From Stratiolaelaps scimitus (taxonomy: Eukaryota; Arthropoda; Arachnida; Mesostigmata; Laelapidae), in NCBI GenBank assembly GCA_019614645.1, contig JABWDB010000018.1, positions 2,224,501 through 2,288,500 of the forward strand: DNA of 64,000 nucleotides. Reading direction: 5' to 3'. This document shows positions 1-11,624 of the stretch, piece after piece. The notes beneath the pieces are model-generated. The model was given only the letters and a program-made list of their open reading frames with translations, searched no databases and was not told where the DNA came from. The position numbers were made by a program, and so were the translations under genes. The first letter of the stretch is position 1, and the number at the start of each line of letters is the position of its first letter.

Positions 1-568
1 AGCTCGTATCCTCGGAGCGGATTGTGAACGCGTCATCATCAACGCTTGCTTGACTAGGCCCAGCGGCCATTTCCGGTACCTTCGTGTTGTTGGTCGAGGC
101 CCAACAACGCGGTTGGCCTGCGAGGCAAACAGGAACACTCAAGAACAGTGCTACTGCTGGAGGTTGGACCTAACACCGGGCCAACAGTACGGCCAGTGTT
201 AGCAGACCCTCCCTCTCTAAAGGCTGTTAACAGTTTGTATTTAACAGGTGGAACAGGGAAGGGCAGCGTATCCGCTGACGACAGTGCGCTTATGGCCGAT
301 CTCGTGTCCACGACGCTTTGCAGGCCATGCGTATTTCAGGCGTTGACAGCAGCTGTACACGAAAAACGCCAGTCAATGTCGTCACGATGGAAGCCCAGCA
401 GCCACCGAGATTAACAAAGCTAACGACGATGGGACAAACGTTTTTATGGGAGCTACCCAATCGTGGCTGGGCTCTGGTCTGCGACCGTCAGCCGCGAGAA
501 GTGGGACTGATAAATGCTTATTATATAGAATAATAATTGTAGAATATATTATATATATACAGTATTTC
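1..568. other. Unassigned sequence at window start
   Basis: I see no gene I can defend here. Several short frames are open on both strands between 54 and 533, but none shows a recognisable domain or a paired splice boundary. From about 530 the sequence becomes strongly AT-rich. Confidence 0.4.
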
Positions 569-621
569 GTTTACATGTGTTTATATTAATTTATATGAAA
601 ATGATATAAATACATGTAAAC
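569..621. repeat. AT-rich inverted repeat (hairpin)
   Basis: The left arm at 569-586 and the right arm at 604-621 are reverse complements over 18 bases with one mismatch, separated by 17 bases. Each arm carries the palindromic core ACATGT. The structure could form a hairpin in RNA or a cruciform in DNA. It ends 21 bases before a good splice acceptor at 641-642. No target-site duplication was seen, so I do not call it a transposon. Confidence 0.6.
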
Positions 622-642
622 GTTCATTCACTTCTTCTACAG

Positions 643-709
643 ATATCTAACACTTGCTAGCGGAAGTCGAGCGTGCTCGACTTCAGCTGAGTCGGGGCAC
701 TTTCCGCAG
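643..709 (+). CDS. Candidate internal exon bounded by consensus splice sites
   Basis: The 67-base segment follows a pyrimidine-rich acceptor (cttcttctacag, AG at 641-642) and ends in CAG before a textbook donor, GTAAGT, at 710-715. Exactly one of the three forward frames is open throughout, giving 22 codons with intron phase 1 on the left and phase 0 on the right. The other two frames have early stops. The exon contains a perfect 22-base palindrome at 663-684, two 10-base arms around GT, which also constrains its codons. No protein family is recognisable in so short a peptide. It could equally be a 5' untranslated exon or a chance pair of splice-like sites. Confidence 0.3.
663..684. repeat. 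Perfect 22-bp palindrome
   Basis: The arms GAAGTCGAGC (663-672) and GCTCGACTTC (675-684) are exact reverse complements around a two-base GT centre. The palindrome lies within the candidate exon 643-709. It could be a dimeric protein-binding site or an RNA hairpin; sequence alone cannot say. Confidence 0.6.
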
Positions 710-715
710 GTAAGT

Positions 716-1736
716 TTAATCGCCACGATAAACCATGTAAATAAAGCCGCGAGAGGTAATATTCGACTTCATTTACGATAGTTATCTCATCTATGTAACA
801 GTCATAGACACCGATAAAGACAACGTGTCTCAGACGGAGACCGGAGACGGCACAAGGTCGAGTCCATTATGACGACTCGTAGTTAACAATTAGTGTCGAG
901 ACGATCTTAGGCTGAAATTCGATCGGAGCGTCAGTCATCTATGTTGGGGCCGTTGCAGCTCGACTAACGGCCGCATAAGGCATACGTATGAGCGATGTCC
1001 ACATCTGGTACATGCGGCGAACAAGGGCACAATTCAAAGTTGAATTAGTTCAGTCGACTTAACTACGGCACGTCACAGCCTCACATTGGCCGAGCGCGCC
1101 CTGTAGCCGAGATAATCGCACTCCCCCAACGACCTGCCGCTCTGTGGGGCACGTAAGCGATAGACCCAACAACACAAGAGGCTGTTTTAGCCTCAAGTGG
1201 CCTTCTCACTATTTGCAAATGACACTGCCGCTTTCTCAGCTTTTGCCGTGCTTTGCCGTCGTCTCGAAATCTTCATCGTGTGGTAGTTGTATTGTAACTG
1301 TCAAGGGGTCACCAGTGACGATTCTGGCTGGTTGTGCCGGTTTGAGATGCGTTCGAGACTCAGAAACTCGTAAAATGTATGTACATTTCTTAAAATCATT
1401 GTACATATAATAAATATCTTTTTATTGCATGTTGACTTCGAGCAATCGACCTAATTCCTGATATGGTTGTCACACGAATGAGATAAATGATGCGACATCA
1501 GCTGGAGAGAGCACTGTCCATGGACCTCTAACAGAAGGGTCTGAAGAAGTTCATACACAAGACAATTAATGACAAATGATTTTATAATAAATCTTGCCGT
1601 AGATTCGTATCGAATGCAGAATATATTAATGAGATACTATGTTGTACTAGACTAGGTCTGTGTCAAGTATTTGCAAGCAGCTGTTCTAAATATAATGTAG
1701 CTGATGTATGGGACAGCTAAATTAAAGACATACTAT
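716..1736. other. Unassigned intergenic or intronic sequence
   Basis: This stretch lies immediately downstream of the strong donor at 710, so it may be intron. I see no domain-bearing frame, RNA gene or repeat except AT-rich patches. Confidence 0.35.
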
Positions 1737-1768
<32 letters not shown>

Positions 1769-1772
1769 TATA
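1737..1772. repeat. (TA)n microsatellite
   Basis: A run of alternating TA with one interruption (C at 1763). It is one of more than twenty such tracts in the window. Confidence 0.9.
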
Positions 1773-3870
1773 GTGTAGCCCGGGTATTTTTTGTTTCATA
1801 CAATCGTCGCATTTCAACAGGGTGTGTGGATATCGAGTTACGAAGACTATAATAGTAATTCTAGTAATAATAATAATAACCATCATTATCATTCTGTAAA
1901 GAAGATGTCGTGTGTGGCCAGGCTGCGATTGCGCATACCCATCTTAGGGATAGCATCCACGAAGCACGTTATCGCCCATTCCAACGGAGATAGCGAAGAG
2001 CGGTAGGAAGAAACTTTATCTCCTCGATCACTGTGTGGTTGTTTTTTGATTATAGTAACATTTAGATCAATCATCAGCCCTATCTCACGTTATCGCCGAC
2101 TTAATATCCAACTATTATATTAAGCCATCTATTGTATAACCCTTCAATCGAGTCCGCAGCTAGCAATTAACCAGTTAAGACAATTAGGAATCAGCCCAAT
2201 TGTAAATGACTAAAGAACAGTACAATATGTGCGGGCCCGCGTTTCGACCTCCGGTGATGTTCTAACCATCGTACGAATGTCGTTAGTTGGCTTCTCCGTG
2301 CGCAGGCCGTTGCTTCTGGATGCTGAGGAATGGTGGTGGTAGTGGTGGACATTCGCCCGTCCTCCCGCTCATCTCTGCGCGTGTGTATTCTTCTATGTAA
2401 TAGTGTGTTCGTATACACCAGCATCGTTCTAGCGAGTTGTCCACGAGCGGGTTCCCCCAGAGCAAATCGTCGTACTTGTCGTATCGATCAAAGGCGTATT
2501 TATCATCATAGCTCGAGCATCCCTATCTATTCGTTGTGTACCCAACTCGCGGGCAACACTCGCGAGCCAAGCGTTCGAAATTGGTAAGAAATAGCAGCCA
2601 GAAAGAGATGCGTGTATCGTCGCTGGTGGCGACCAGCATCCGGACGAGGACAAATGCTAGCCGGGCATGTCGTGAAGTTCGCCGGCGGAGAAATGACACA
2701 ATACGATGAACGGGTGTCAACGGCAAATCACAGCAGCGACTGAGGAAATAGATCAAAGTAGAATTGCAGCATGGGATAGGAAAAATGACAGAAAAGTCCG
2801 ATCCCATTGAACAGCATGTGTATCCTAATAATAAGACAGTATCTATTGTATTTACATGGGAAGCAAGGCGATCTTGGCGTGTCCAATCAGCGGCGGGGTA
2901 TCTCAATGCTGTTTACGCTGATCCGCTACGTCGACCCGGTCATGACTGAAGCAGAATAATTAAGCTACCCAATTTCGCTATTGGGGTATTTACGCTCATG
3001 TGGAACGGTTGTAGGCTATCGTTACACTGTGTTTAACGGCGGTGGATCTCGGAACTCGGGTACTATTCTGTCTATGACAGCGCGATTGGATGTTCTACTG
3101 ACCGAGCTGGTATGTTTGTGCTTAGAGAAGTCCCATAGACGCAGCCGTGGGCGGAGGGGTCCGGACCACGAGCCTCATAGAGTTTCGTGCCCCAGGTATG
3201 TACACCTTCTTAGTAGGCAACTACTGCGCGATTGATGCGGGCGAAAGTGTTTGCTCAATCGAATTAGTTCCCCGTGGCAAGTGTACACTTGGGGGGGAAG
3301 AAAATAGATAGCATGGCTGGCCATATGTTCATGTATTAGCTAATCCACTTAATGGCCTGGACTAGATCTATACGGCAGTCCCCCCTCGCGTTCAACTAGA
3401 TAGATCTCTACAACTCCTCATTCTTATGTAGTGAATGGGAGAGATTGAGAGAGAAAGAGAGAGAGAGAGATCCTCACCAGGAAACATACCGCCAACTGCC
3501 TAACTCTGGGCGTTTCGCCAGCTAGCATTTCGAACGGTGTAGCGTTGAATTTAGGCCTGACCTCATCGTGCATAGAAGATGATGGCCTCATACGCCTCGA
3601 AGCCCCTAGTTGGATAACTCCAACTCGAATATAACGAGCGCGCTGAGAAGCAAACAAATATGGACGGCTACGGCATCGATTTGGTAGAACGGATGACTTT
3701 TGGACGAGGAAGATCATTCATACAAGTTTCCCACGAGTTACAATTGGAAGCAAAGTGGTGTCGAAGCTAGCTCTCGCATCTCTTTATCTGTTATAGCCTG
3801 AGTTGTTGGTCAAGACACCAATAATGATAAGTCAACATAATAGAGTCAGCACCGATTGTACTAATAATAA
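1773..3870. other. Unassigned sequence with a GA tract
   Basis: No defensible gene is seen. Open frames near 2190-2906 overlap on both strands and encode no recognisable domain. A purine tract dominated by GA dinucleotides lies at 3439-3470. Confidence 0.35.
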
Positions 3871-3955
3871 TAAACTTTTCCGGGCTAACCCACAGCCAAC
3901 CTTTAACGTCCACGGTACGGCTTCCGGCTTTGCTTCATAAGGATCGATTTTTGAC
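3871..3955 (-). mobile_element. 5'-truncated SINE copy (family A)
   Basis: Read on the minus strand, this matches the 3' part of the SINE at 26819-27013. Shared features in order are the CTTATGAAGCAA-like block, GCCGGAAGC-CGTACCGT, the GACGTTAAAGGTTGGCTGTGGGT block and the terminal AGCCCGGAAAAG-TTTATT. The tRNA-like head is absent. No clear target-site duplication was found, as expected for an old truncated copy. Confidence 0.7.
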
Positions 3956-6503
3956 CAAACCCTTACTACTAATGCCGTAATGGGATGTATTAGGACATTT
4001 TGCTCATTTTCGCAAACACACAGCAACAATCGTTTCGCCAGCGCGAACACAGTGAAACCTGCAGCCGTCATCTCAGGTTAGGTGGACACTTAAACAATTA
4101 GGATTTAGTTTATCGACCGCTTATAGGCTGAAAGAAGCTATTTCCAAGGTATTGTCTGTCGTGGGCATCCTGAGGGGACGACCTCCTGCCCGCACCGTAG
4201 CTGCGCTCTCGGACGGGTGCATCTGGTAATGCTTTAAAGTAATGGCTAGAGATATAGATTTCATTCATAGGGTAGCAATGTATTCTTCAGTGTTTCTCTA
4301 AGCGGGGAAAAAAACCTCGCGTTTCTTCCACACCCTCATTTTCTCCTAAACAGTTCCTTTGTTCGAGCCCCTTAAAAGCGTTGCGTACACATGACAAGGC
4401 CTGGCGAGGCTCGAACGCACTTCTTTACGCTCTGCTTGTGCATCCCCACGGCCGCTAACTCCTTAGTGGACAGTATAATACACGCCGTGAGGTTGGCTGG
4501 TCCTGTTCGGAGCAGACGCATCGGATCTGAGGTTTCTCAAGCCCTACCGACCACGCGACTCATAGTACATGCTGTCGTTACTGCTACATATATATATATA
4601 TATATATATATAGAATACTACTCCGCTCGGAAACACCTTCCTCTTCCTTCTCGGCTTGGGTGTATCTCTGCCTCAACTTACTTCGCGTCTCTTCACAGAA
4701 TAGTGAGCTCGTGCTTACCATTACTATTATCATTGCTATCATCGCCGGGCTTGTAATAATATCCTCGTTGGGGGAGGGACGTGTATACAGCAATAAATAT
4801 AATTATTATCGGCACGGCTTCCCTCTGCAACCGCGCCCTCTTCACGCCCTCACCATGTCCCCATCTCGTGAGGCGCAACAGTAGGATTACCACGCTATAT
4901 TTGCCTCTATTTCTTCTTATATCTAGTTGTTACACACAAGCAGATGTAGGGGCCACTGAGGTATCAGATATAATAAGTGATCGGCGCGCTGGCCCCGCTT
5001 CGCGTACAGCGGTCGAACTCGATGTGTCACCATGGCTTGTTACGTGAGGAGAAGAAGGTGGCCAGGCCAGCTGGACGAGGTGGCCATTCGACAGCATTTG
5101 GGCAACTTACGGACCGCTGCCGCTAAATAATGTTCTCGTCCAAATGGGTCAGAGCTGAGCTGCATACACCCCGACTAAAGGGTGATGCTACGGACGCTTC
5201 GATGTGACGATCGAACAACTGCTGATAAACAACGAACAGACGAACGCACGCACGCGCGCAATCGTAATCTAATTGTACGCAGCGATATGCGTGGGAGGCT
5301 ATTGTCGCTATGGTTCTGCGCTTGTTTGACCTAACTTCTCGCACGAGTTTGAGCGGACTGTTGTCGGTGGGGGGCGCGCAGCAGTTGTAATCGGGGACAC
5401 TGCTGATCAACAGAATAAGCGCGACCTGTCTGAGACGAAACTTCGCCGATGAAGAGGTTTAGCACCCGATCGGGACGAACTTTTATAGCGTCCATTTGTG
5501 AGCAGCATCCGAAAGCAGGCAACCCACAGTACAGGGGCTGTTACGGATATCGTAGCAGATAGGTGTACGCAGTTTGGCCACCTTCTGAATTCGAATATGA
5601 TCCATCATTAATTGGCCGCCACAGCATTCGACTCGGATGAACGAGAAACTCGTCAACTGTCACCCTGTCTAACACCCTGTATACCGACAGCTGCCGATAC
5701 AACAATCATGAAGCGCACCCAGCCAGAACTACTAACCACCCTCGAAGATGCCAGTAAGTAACTTTTTGGAAGCAGTCCACCCTTATCCCGTCCTCACATC
5801 CCTTCCCACTCGTGGCATACGCGAACGCGCACAGTTTGCCCATTGACGTTTCTAGGCATTGTGTGCCCGTGCGTACAAATGCCACATGCAGAATTGCTCC
5901 GCCGTTATTTCGGCTAGATTCACTCAAGAAAAAAAAAGCGTCTCAGCGGAGATCATTTTCACCCCAGCAGATCTTCTCATATCCGCAGCCATGTGACATC
6001 CGCCGTTCCCGCTGTTGTCGCCTACGATAGCGCACGGCGATATGCCGCTTGGTGGCGAGCAATCTGCCGGTTTCCCAGGTGCTAATTTCGCAAACGGCGA
6101 ACAGAGGCGAAGAAGAAGTCACACATCGCCGTCATTTCTACAATGACCATCATTATTACACGATCAGCACCATCATAGCCGCGCTCATAGCAAACGCGCT
6201 CATATCTGTCTCCGTCATCGCATCTTTTTTTTTTCTTTTCTATTTTCATTTATCTGTGGTGCACGCGCGTTAGTCCGTCTATATTTGCGTTTCTAGGCGT
6301 GTGCGTCAATCACCGTTTTTACGTTTAAATTGCCCGTAGTGGCGGGACAATTCTGTTGTTGACTTGAGTAGTAGCAAGTTCGCCTTTTTCTTTTTTTCTA
6401 TTTTCCGTTTGCTCTTGGGGGAAAGGGGAAGGGGAAGGCTGGCGGCTGAATTCATGGAACGAAGCCGGAAGACGACGAAGTCTGATGGCGAGATATTGCC
6501 TTA
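3956..6503. other. Unassigned sequence
   Basis: No supported gene. The stretch contains a (TA)n tract at 4588-4612 and a T-rich region near 6220-6240. Forward frames running through the TA tract give alternating Tyr-Ile peptides and are artefacts. A minus-strand frame ending at a GTAAGC donor near 4716 is too short to support a call. Confidence 0.35.
4588..4612. repeat. (AT)n microsatellite
   Basis: About twelve uninterrupted AT units. Confidence 0.9.
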
Positions 6504-6521
6504 GCGCGCGCGCGCGCGCGC
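6504..6521. repeat. (GC)9 dinucleotide tract
   Basis: Nine uninterrupted GC units, which is an alternating purine-pyrimidine sequence of the kind that can adopt Z-DNA. Such runs are uncommon in animal genomes, where CpG tends to decay when methylated. Confidence 0.9.
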
Positions 6522-6785
6522 TGCGACCGGCCGCTGCAACGTTACTGCAACTGCTGCAACGCCTAGAGCAAATGCAGCGCGATATGTTCCACCCAATTCC
6601 GTCAAAGGGACCACGTATGACGGGTCGGCGAGAGAAACAGAGAGAGAGAGAGAGGTGGGCTTACGAGTGTGTCAACATTGCGCTAACCCGACCGGGAGTG
6701 GACCACGATGCTTGATTGGTCTAAGGAGCACTTTAGGCTATCTGGGGAGTAAAGGCAGTATGACACTATTTCTATAATAGCTGAA

Positions 6786-6788
<3 letters not shown>

Positions 6789-6840
<52 letters not shown>
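6789..6840. repeat. (AG)26 microsatellite
   Basis: 52 bases of uninterrupted AG, the longest perfect purine tract in the window. The Leu-Ser repeat peptide read from the opposite strand is an artefact of it. Confidence 0.95.
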
Positions 6841-6844
<4 letters not shown>

Positions 6845-8588
6845 TGGGAACCTGCTGATGGAGTGGACGACGATACGGGTCGTCGGATTAGCAGTGGTCG
6901 GTCGCTGCTGATGAAGCCGACTGATTCGGAGGTGATTCGGAACGAGGAGAACAAGCGCTAGCTGATAGTACTTTGTGGCATGTTACCTTCTTCTGAGTAT
7001 TGTCTCAATATTGCGGCATACCGAGTAGTGTTGCTCCGATGGGGAGACATTTCGCGACGACGTTAGCTCGGCAGTTGGTCAGCTTGTGCCCGATTCTCGA
7101 TTTCGTGCTCGCTGCCTTCAGGATATCGCGTTTTGGTAGCGTGACACGTTGCAAAAATATATATACACCATATGGCAGTTGTATAAAATTGAATGAACAA
7201 ACATACTCGAACTGACTGAATTAAGTTATAAATTCGTAAATGATGCCTTGCTATCGAGACCATGAATAAAATGTAACAAAAGTGCCGCCATTGTTAACCG
7301 CTACCCATGGAGCTTGCCTTCGATTGGTTGAAGCTGGTATCCAGCTATGTGACACATCACTATCCCTATTGACCGCGCCATATTTAGCCAGCGCCAATTG
7401 TAGAGCTGCCGGGCCCACAGTCGTTATATCATCTGTATCGTGGAGTCTTCTGTTAGACGCAACAGTTCTGGGTCGGTTATTTTCCCTCGTAGATGAAATA
7501 TACTCCTGTTTTCAGGTTCGCCGGGCAGCAGCAGCAACAGCAACAACAACGACAAACCCAGCACAAAAATACGTCCCGCGGAATAGCCGATCTGACGCCG
7601 GAGGCGACAACTGCCGATCGATCTGTCGACCACTGTTGCTTGTCCGCCTCTCCCGCTCGGTGTTGTTATTGTCTGTGAATGTGAACAACACTTAGAACCT
7701 CGACAACGGCGATATTTGCTCCACTCTCTCGGCGATAGTGCCGCCGATGATATTGCGCCATGACTATTTGCTATTGTGTCGGACCGCCGGTAGCTTGGCC
7801 AAGTCGCGGATACAAGTCGAAGGGGAGAAGAAGTTGACAAACGGTTCATATATTCGTTCGGCGTTCACATCGCCGCGCGCTACGCCTGCTGTTATGTAAC
7901 TGCGCACTGGATTGGGTCGGGTATATTGTTTGTTGTATTCTGGTTGGGGATGATCGTGGCCACGAAGTAGGCCGGCCGATTGAGTGTGACGGCGAATGCG
8001 ACGCCTGGCAACGCAACTTGAGCACTTTATGCAACTGTGCTTAGCTTGACGTGGCAGCCAAGAAGAAGTGGTGGAATTGTCCAAGAAAGAGTCTATCACC
8101 GACCGAATCTCCCCGAGGAGGTTACCACTTTGTCGTTGTCATCTTTTTTCTAATTATTAGTATTATTATTATTATTATTATTATTATAATTATCTGCGAA
8201 TAGGGAATTGTGTAAATTGAGTGTGCGTGTGTGTGTGTGTTAGTAACAGTTCCTCTATGACCGTTCGCAGCCACCATCAACTCATCCTCGGAGGCAGGGC
8301 AACAGTATGATAGTTCTCCCCTGCGACCATGGCAAACGTAGCAAAACGTTCCTTATTGTACATATATGTGGATATCATATGCATGCTCAACGAAAAAGGC
8401 CAATACCTAGCGTGAACGTCAGTATGCACGTATGTTATACATATGCCGTTGCAGGGCTCGCTCCTCACGCATTTGCCTGTGTTCACACCTGTGTGGCTAT
8501 AAATCCTTGCTCCCATAAGATCGTTTCGAGCTGTTTTTTCATGAGTCATTGATAACGCTGTCCTTGTTGCTAATAACAAATAAATTCA
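6841..8588. other. Unassigned sequence with CAG/CAA and ATT tracts
   Basis: The region includes a CAG/CAA tract at 7525-7551 and an ATT tract at 8152-8188. Frames of 100-140 codons at 7282-7849 overlap on both strands, and the tract itself supplies stop-free sequence, so I do not call them genes. Confidence 0.35.
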
Positions 8589-8725
8589 TTTTTCGGGCTG
8601 ACTCTCAGCTTTAACTATTGAACTTAGTCCAGGGTAGAACTGCTTTCAGCATTCGCTTCGTAGACGGACAACGCGTTTCGCAATGCTAATGCCCGACGGT
8701 TGGGGATTCGACCATGTGCACCGTT
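8589..8725 (-). mobile_element. Diverged SINE copy (family A)
   Basis: On the minus strand the order of blocks matches the intact SINE at 26819-27013. There is a box-B-like GGTCGAATCC preceded by GGTGCAC, then GTCCGTCTACGAAG, GCTGAAAGCAGTTCTACC, and finally the shared tail with CTGAGAGTCAGCCCGAAAAA. The 5' half of the tRNA-like head is unclear and no flanking duplication is visible. This is a family member from an older insertion. Confidence 0.7.
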
Positions 8726-10080
8726 GCCGATACCAACAAGCGAAGGTAGAATCTAGCTATATTATTATTATTATTATTCTTATTATAAATAGGGAGATCG
8801 AGTCTTCCTTGAGGACAGACAAACTCAACGTTCTCATTTTGCTGTTGCTAGCAAACAGCCGCCGCCAAAAAAAAACCGCCGGCACTCTCCTACGTCACGT
8901 CTGCGCATCCTCAACAAGCTTGTGGAACAACACGAGTCACGAGTCTTTTGGAGAGCGACTTCTGTTGCTGCCGCTGACTCTAGCGACAACTCGCGGTCGA
9001 GGTTCCCCTCTGCCGCTTAGGACTGCTTCCCCGCTGCTCGTTTTTCCTTTGATCTCTCCCTCCAGCTCGCTCACTTGCTGGCTCATCATCGTCATCTAGT
9101 CGTCTCCTTCTCCCGCGGTCACTGCTTGTACAGGCCCCGCTCCTTTGGGACAACAAATTTGCTCTGTTCGCCCGTCCTGCCCGACCCCGTCCCGTCCCGT
9201 CCCGCTCTCAATTTGATTCTCCGCGCTGAGGGGTTCCATGCGGACCGGGAGGCAGACCAACACGGCAACAGAGAGAAACCACAACCGCGCATCCTCCTCT
9301 CGGCTCCAATTTGCCCGTGTTCCCCTCGGCATTTTCCGGTTCGGCTTCGGGGAAGGCAAGGCGGTATTCGGGGCGGGGGGGCAGGGGGGGCTCAGGAACC
9401 CCGTGAAGGGTTCGTCGTCCCACTCGGCGTCGTTGTTCGACGAGGGCCGACAAAGAACTCGCCCGATGTTCGTCTCGAGATAATTTTACTCTCTACCCTC
9501 GGCGAGCTTCGTTCAGCTTCTCGACCGAGTCCAAACTCGCCCATCGTAGCTGCCCAGCCACCGTGGCTGTCTACCCGCTGCACAAACAGAGACGTAGCTC
9601 ATAATCGTCTCAAGGAGACGATTTCGGCTCCGCTTGTTCGTGTACTGTTATTGTCCATTGGTGTTGTCACTCTCTGCTACGCAAATGTGAGCCGAGGGAA
9701 ACCTTTTCTAAGTCCGGTGGAACAGTTCATTTCACGGAATACGTCCGATGAATGCTGACCCAATACGGCGTCGAGTCTCACAGTATTTACTTCGAAGGGA
9801 TGCAATGGTCGTGTACAGGTGATGCTCGACAAGGCAACGATCGTTTTTCAAAAATCGCGGACTACCACCTTGGCGCGGCAGTAGCCTGAGCCGAAAACCA
9901 ATTCATGTTGAACGACCATTGAGGTTTTTCCTTCCAGAGAAAGGGAGAGAGAGAGAAAGTGAGGAAATCACTGAAAAAGAAGCGTTTCGCGTTCACCCGC
10001 TTCGGATGGTGCTGCAGTCCGCGCTCTGAATTCACTCTCGGCGTCAGTCTCGCTCGCATCTGACAGCAGTGCCCACCTAC
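8726..10080. other. GC-rich, pyrimidine-rich stretch without a supported gene
   Basis: A G-run cluster at about 9370-9390 (runs of 4, 7 and 7 G) and a short GTCCC repeat near 9187-9205 stand out. Long frames occur on both strands at 9075-9758, but they overlap each other, have biased composition and no domain. The region could be a promoter or a 5' untranslated region. Confidence 0.3.
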
Positions 10081-10194
10081 CCTCGAAAGTCAAGAACATC
10101 ATGGCGTTCTTGAAGGAAACAACGTTCCCGTCATTTGTATTTTCCGCCAGTGCATACGGCGCAATGGAACAGGCAGCAGACATGCTGACTCCTT
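10081..10194 (-). CDS. Candidate internal exon, phase 1-1
   Basis: On the minus strand, a pyrimidine-rich acceptor (cctccgtgtctcctacag) precedes 114 bases that end in AGG directly before a GTAGGT donor. The length is a multiple of three. In one frame the segment is open with intron phase 1 on both sides, encoding about 38 residues with several hydrophobic positions near the end (AMMFLTFEG). No family was recognised. No adjoining exon could be tied to it, so a chance arrangement of splice-like sites remains likely. Confidence 0.3.
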
Positions 10195-11375
10195 CTGTAG
10201 GAGACACGGAGGCAAACGGGGTCCTATTGAATCTCTGCTTCTGCTACCTCCGCAACGGATGACGATGCAAATGATGATGCAGATGACGAAAATCACTAAA
10301 TTGCAGGAAACACGCTAGGTGCTGGTTGTGCGCGCAGAAAGAACCCACAGCACAACGGACAATTCGAAATCAGAGCATTGGGCATAACGATAGGAAGACT
10401 CGCGGAGATGAAGCTCATCACGGAGGCAAGCGTGAACAGGCAAGCCTACAACAGATCGACGACATGTGAGCAGGCAAAAAACCACCCCAAGTTTCCCCCT
10501 AAAACCTCCCCATCTAGCCTTCGAGTTCTTCTCAACCCGTTCCGAACGACGAGCCTATCGACGAGCATCCCATCTTGGTCGCGGGACAGTTCCCGAGGCC
10601 GCTTCCAGGAGAGCCTGGTTCCACATTTCACAGAAAAAATTGTTCGTCACTAACCGCAGCACTCAGCGTCGCAGACACTCGTACAATACTGCGCGCTGTT
10701 TTCTAGTCTCGTGTCAGTTCCATTCTCGCTCTCGTCTCTATCCTCCTACATCATTGTTTCGCGCGACTCCGGGCCCCGACAGCGGCTCACCCTCCTGGTT
10801 CGGCTCACTACAACAGCAGGAGTTTGAACATTGGAACTAAAAACGATGAGATGGCAGAAGCGCAGCGAAATGCCTTTTTGTCTTTGCAACGACGAGCTTC
10901 GCTCCTTGCCTCTCTCCCACTCGCTCGGGTCCGCAGCAGAAGCAGCAGTAGCTTGCGTTTGTTGCTCTCCGTTTCCTCTATGCACAGAGCGTCTATGTCC
11001 TCCTTCTTGGTTAGCGGCCACGGAGCCCCGACGCCGCCCGGACAACTGGCTAGAAGAGAAGAGCGCCTGAATGGAACAAATGGCAGAGTTCGAGAGTAGC
11101 GGCCGAGCGATTCTGCCCTCGGGAAGGGGAATATCGGAAGGCAGGGGTACCGCTGGAGCTTGGGGAGCCACGCAGAAATAAGACGGGTGGGCGCGACGCT
11201 TCGGCGTCGGAGAGAAGGCCCCGCAAGGGAGACAGCAGGACAAAAAAGCAAAGCGGGAACAAGGCACGGCATAGCCAGACTATCGGGACGAAGGCCTCGC
11301 CCGCATCGCTTGAGGTGAACAAGAGACGATTAAGAGGAACAAAAAAAGATGGAGAGGGGAATGGTAGAGGAATAG
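10195..11375. other. GC-rich region with overlapping frames on both strands
   Basis: Several frames of 80-170 codons overlap here on both strands. One forward frame begins with an ATG at 10851 in a favourable context (gagATGG) and encodes a Ser/Arg/Leu-rich 83-residue peptide. An opposite-strand frame runs to an AGG-GTGAGC donor-like site at about 10794. With both strands open and no domain recognisable I cannot choose a coding strand. Confidence 0.3.
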
Positions 11376-11624
11376 CTCGATGCGAAGGAAAAGGGCCTGG
11401 GAAAAGTGGAGAAGGCGCAAAAGGGGAACAGTGACGAGGATGAAGATGAAGCGAAAACGAAACGGCAGCCGAACGAACGCGAAAGATCAGAGAAAAATGT
11501 CGACTCGATGGCTGGGCTGAATCGGAGTGAAGTGTTCGAGAGGAGCGTGCCCACTTTGACTAAGGTCGGAGGCGGCGGCTGCTGCTGGAAACAGAAGGCC
11601 ACGATGAACAAAAGACACATGAGG
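11376..11624 (+). CDS. Candidate exon encoding a highly charged peptide
   Basis: The frame is open from just after a TAG stop at 11373-11375 to a strong donor, AGG before GTGAGT, at 11625, ending in phase 0. The peptide is rich in Asp, Glu, Lys and Arg (a DEDEDE run is followed by basic residues), then a Ser-Met-Ala segment, a Gly-Gly-Gly-Gly-Cys-Cys-Trp patch and a basic end. The first in-frame ATG is near 11511. Purine-rich sequence can stay open by chance, and the upstream acceptor is poor. I recognise no domain; disordered nuclear proteins often look like this. Confidence 0.3.

Noticed and set aside
2580..2596. 17-base exact match to 15287-15303
   Set aside because: A single 17-base match within 64 kb is borderline by chance, and the flanks do not align.
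9075..9758. 227-codon forward open frame
   Set aside because: It overlaps open frames on the other strand, is dominated by Arg/Ser/Pro from biased composition and shows no domain.
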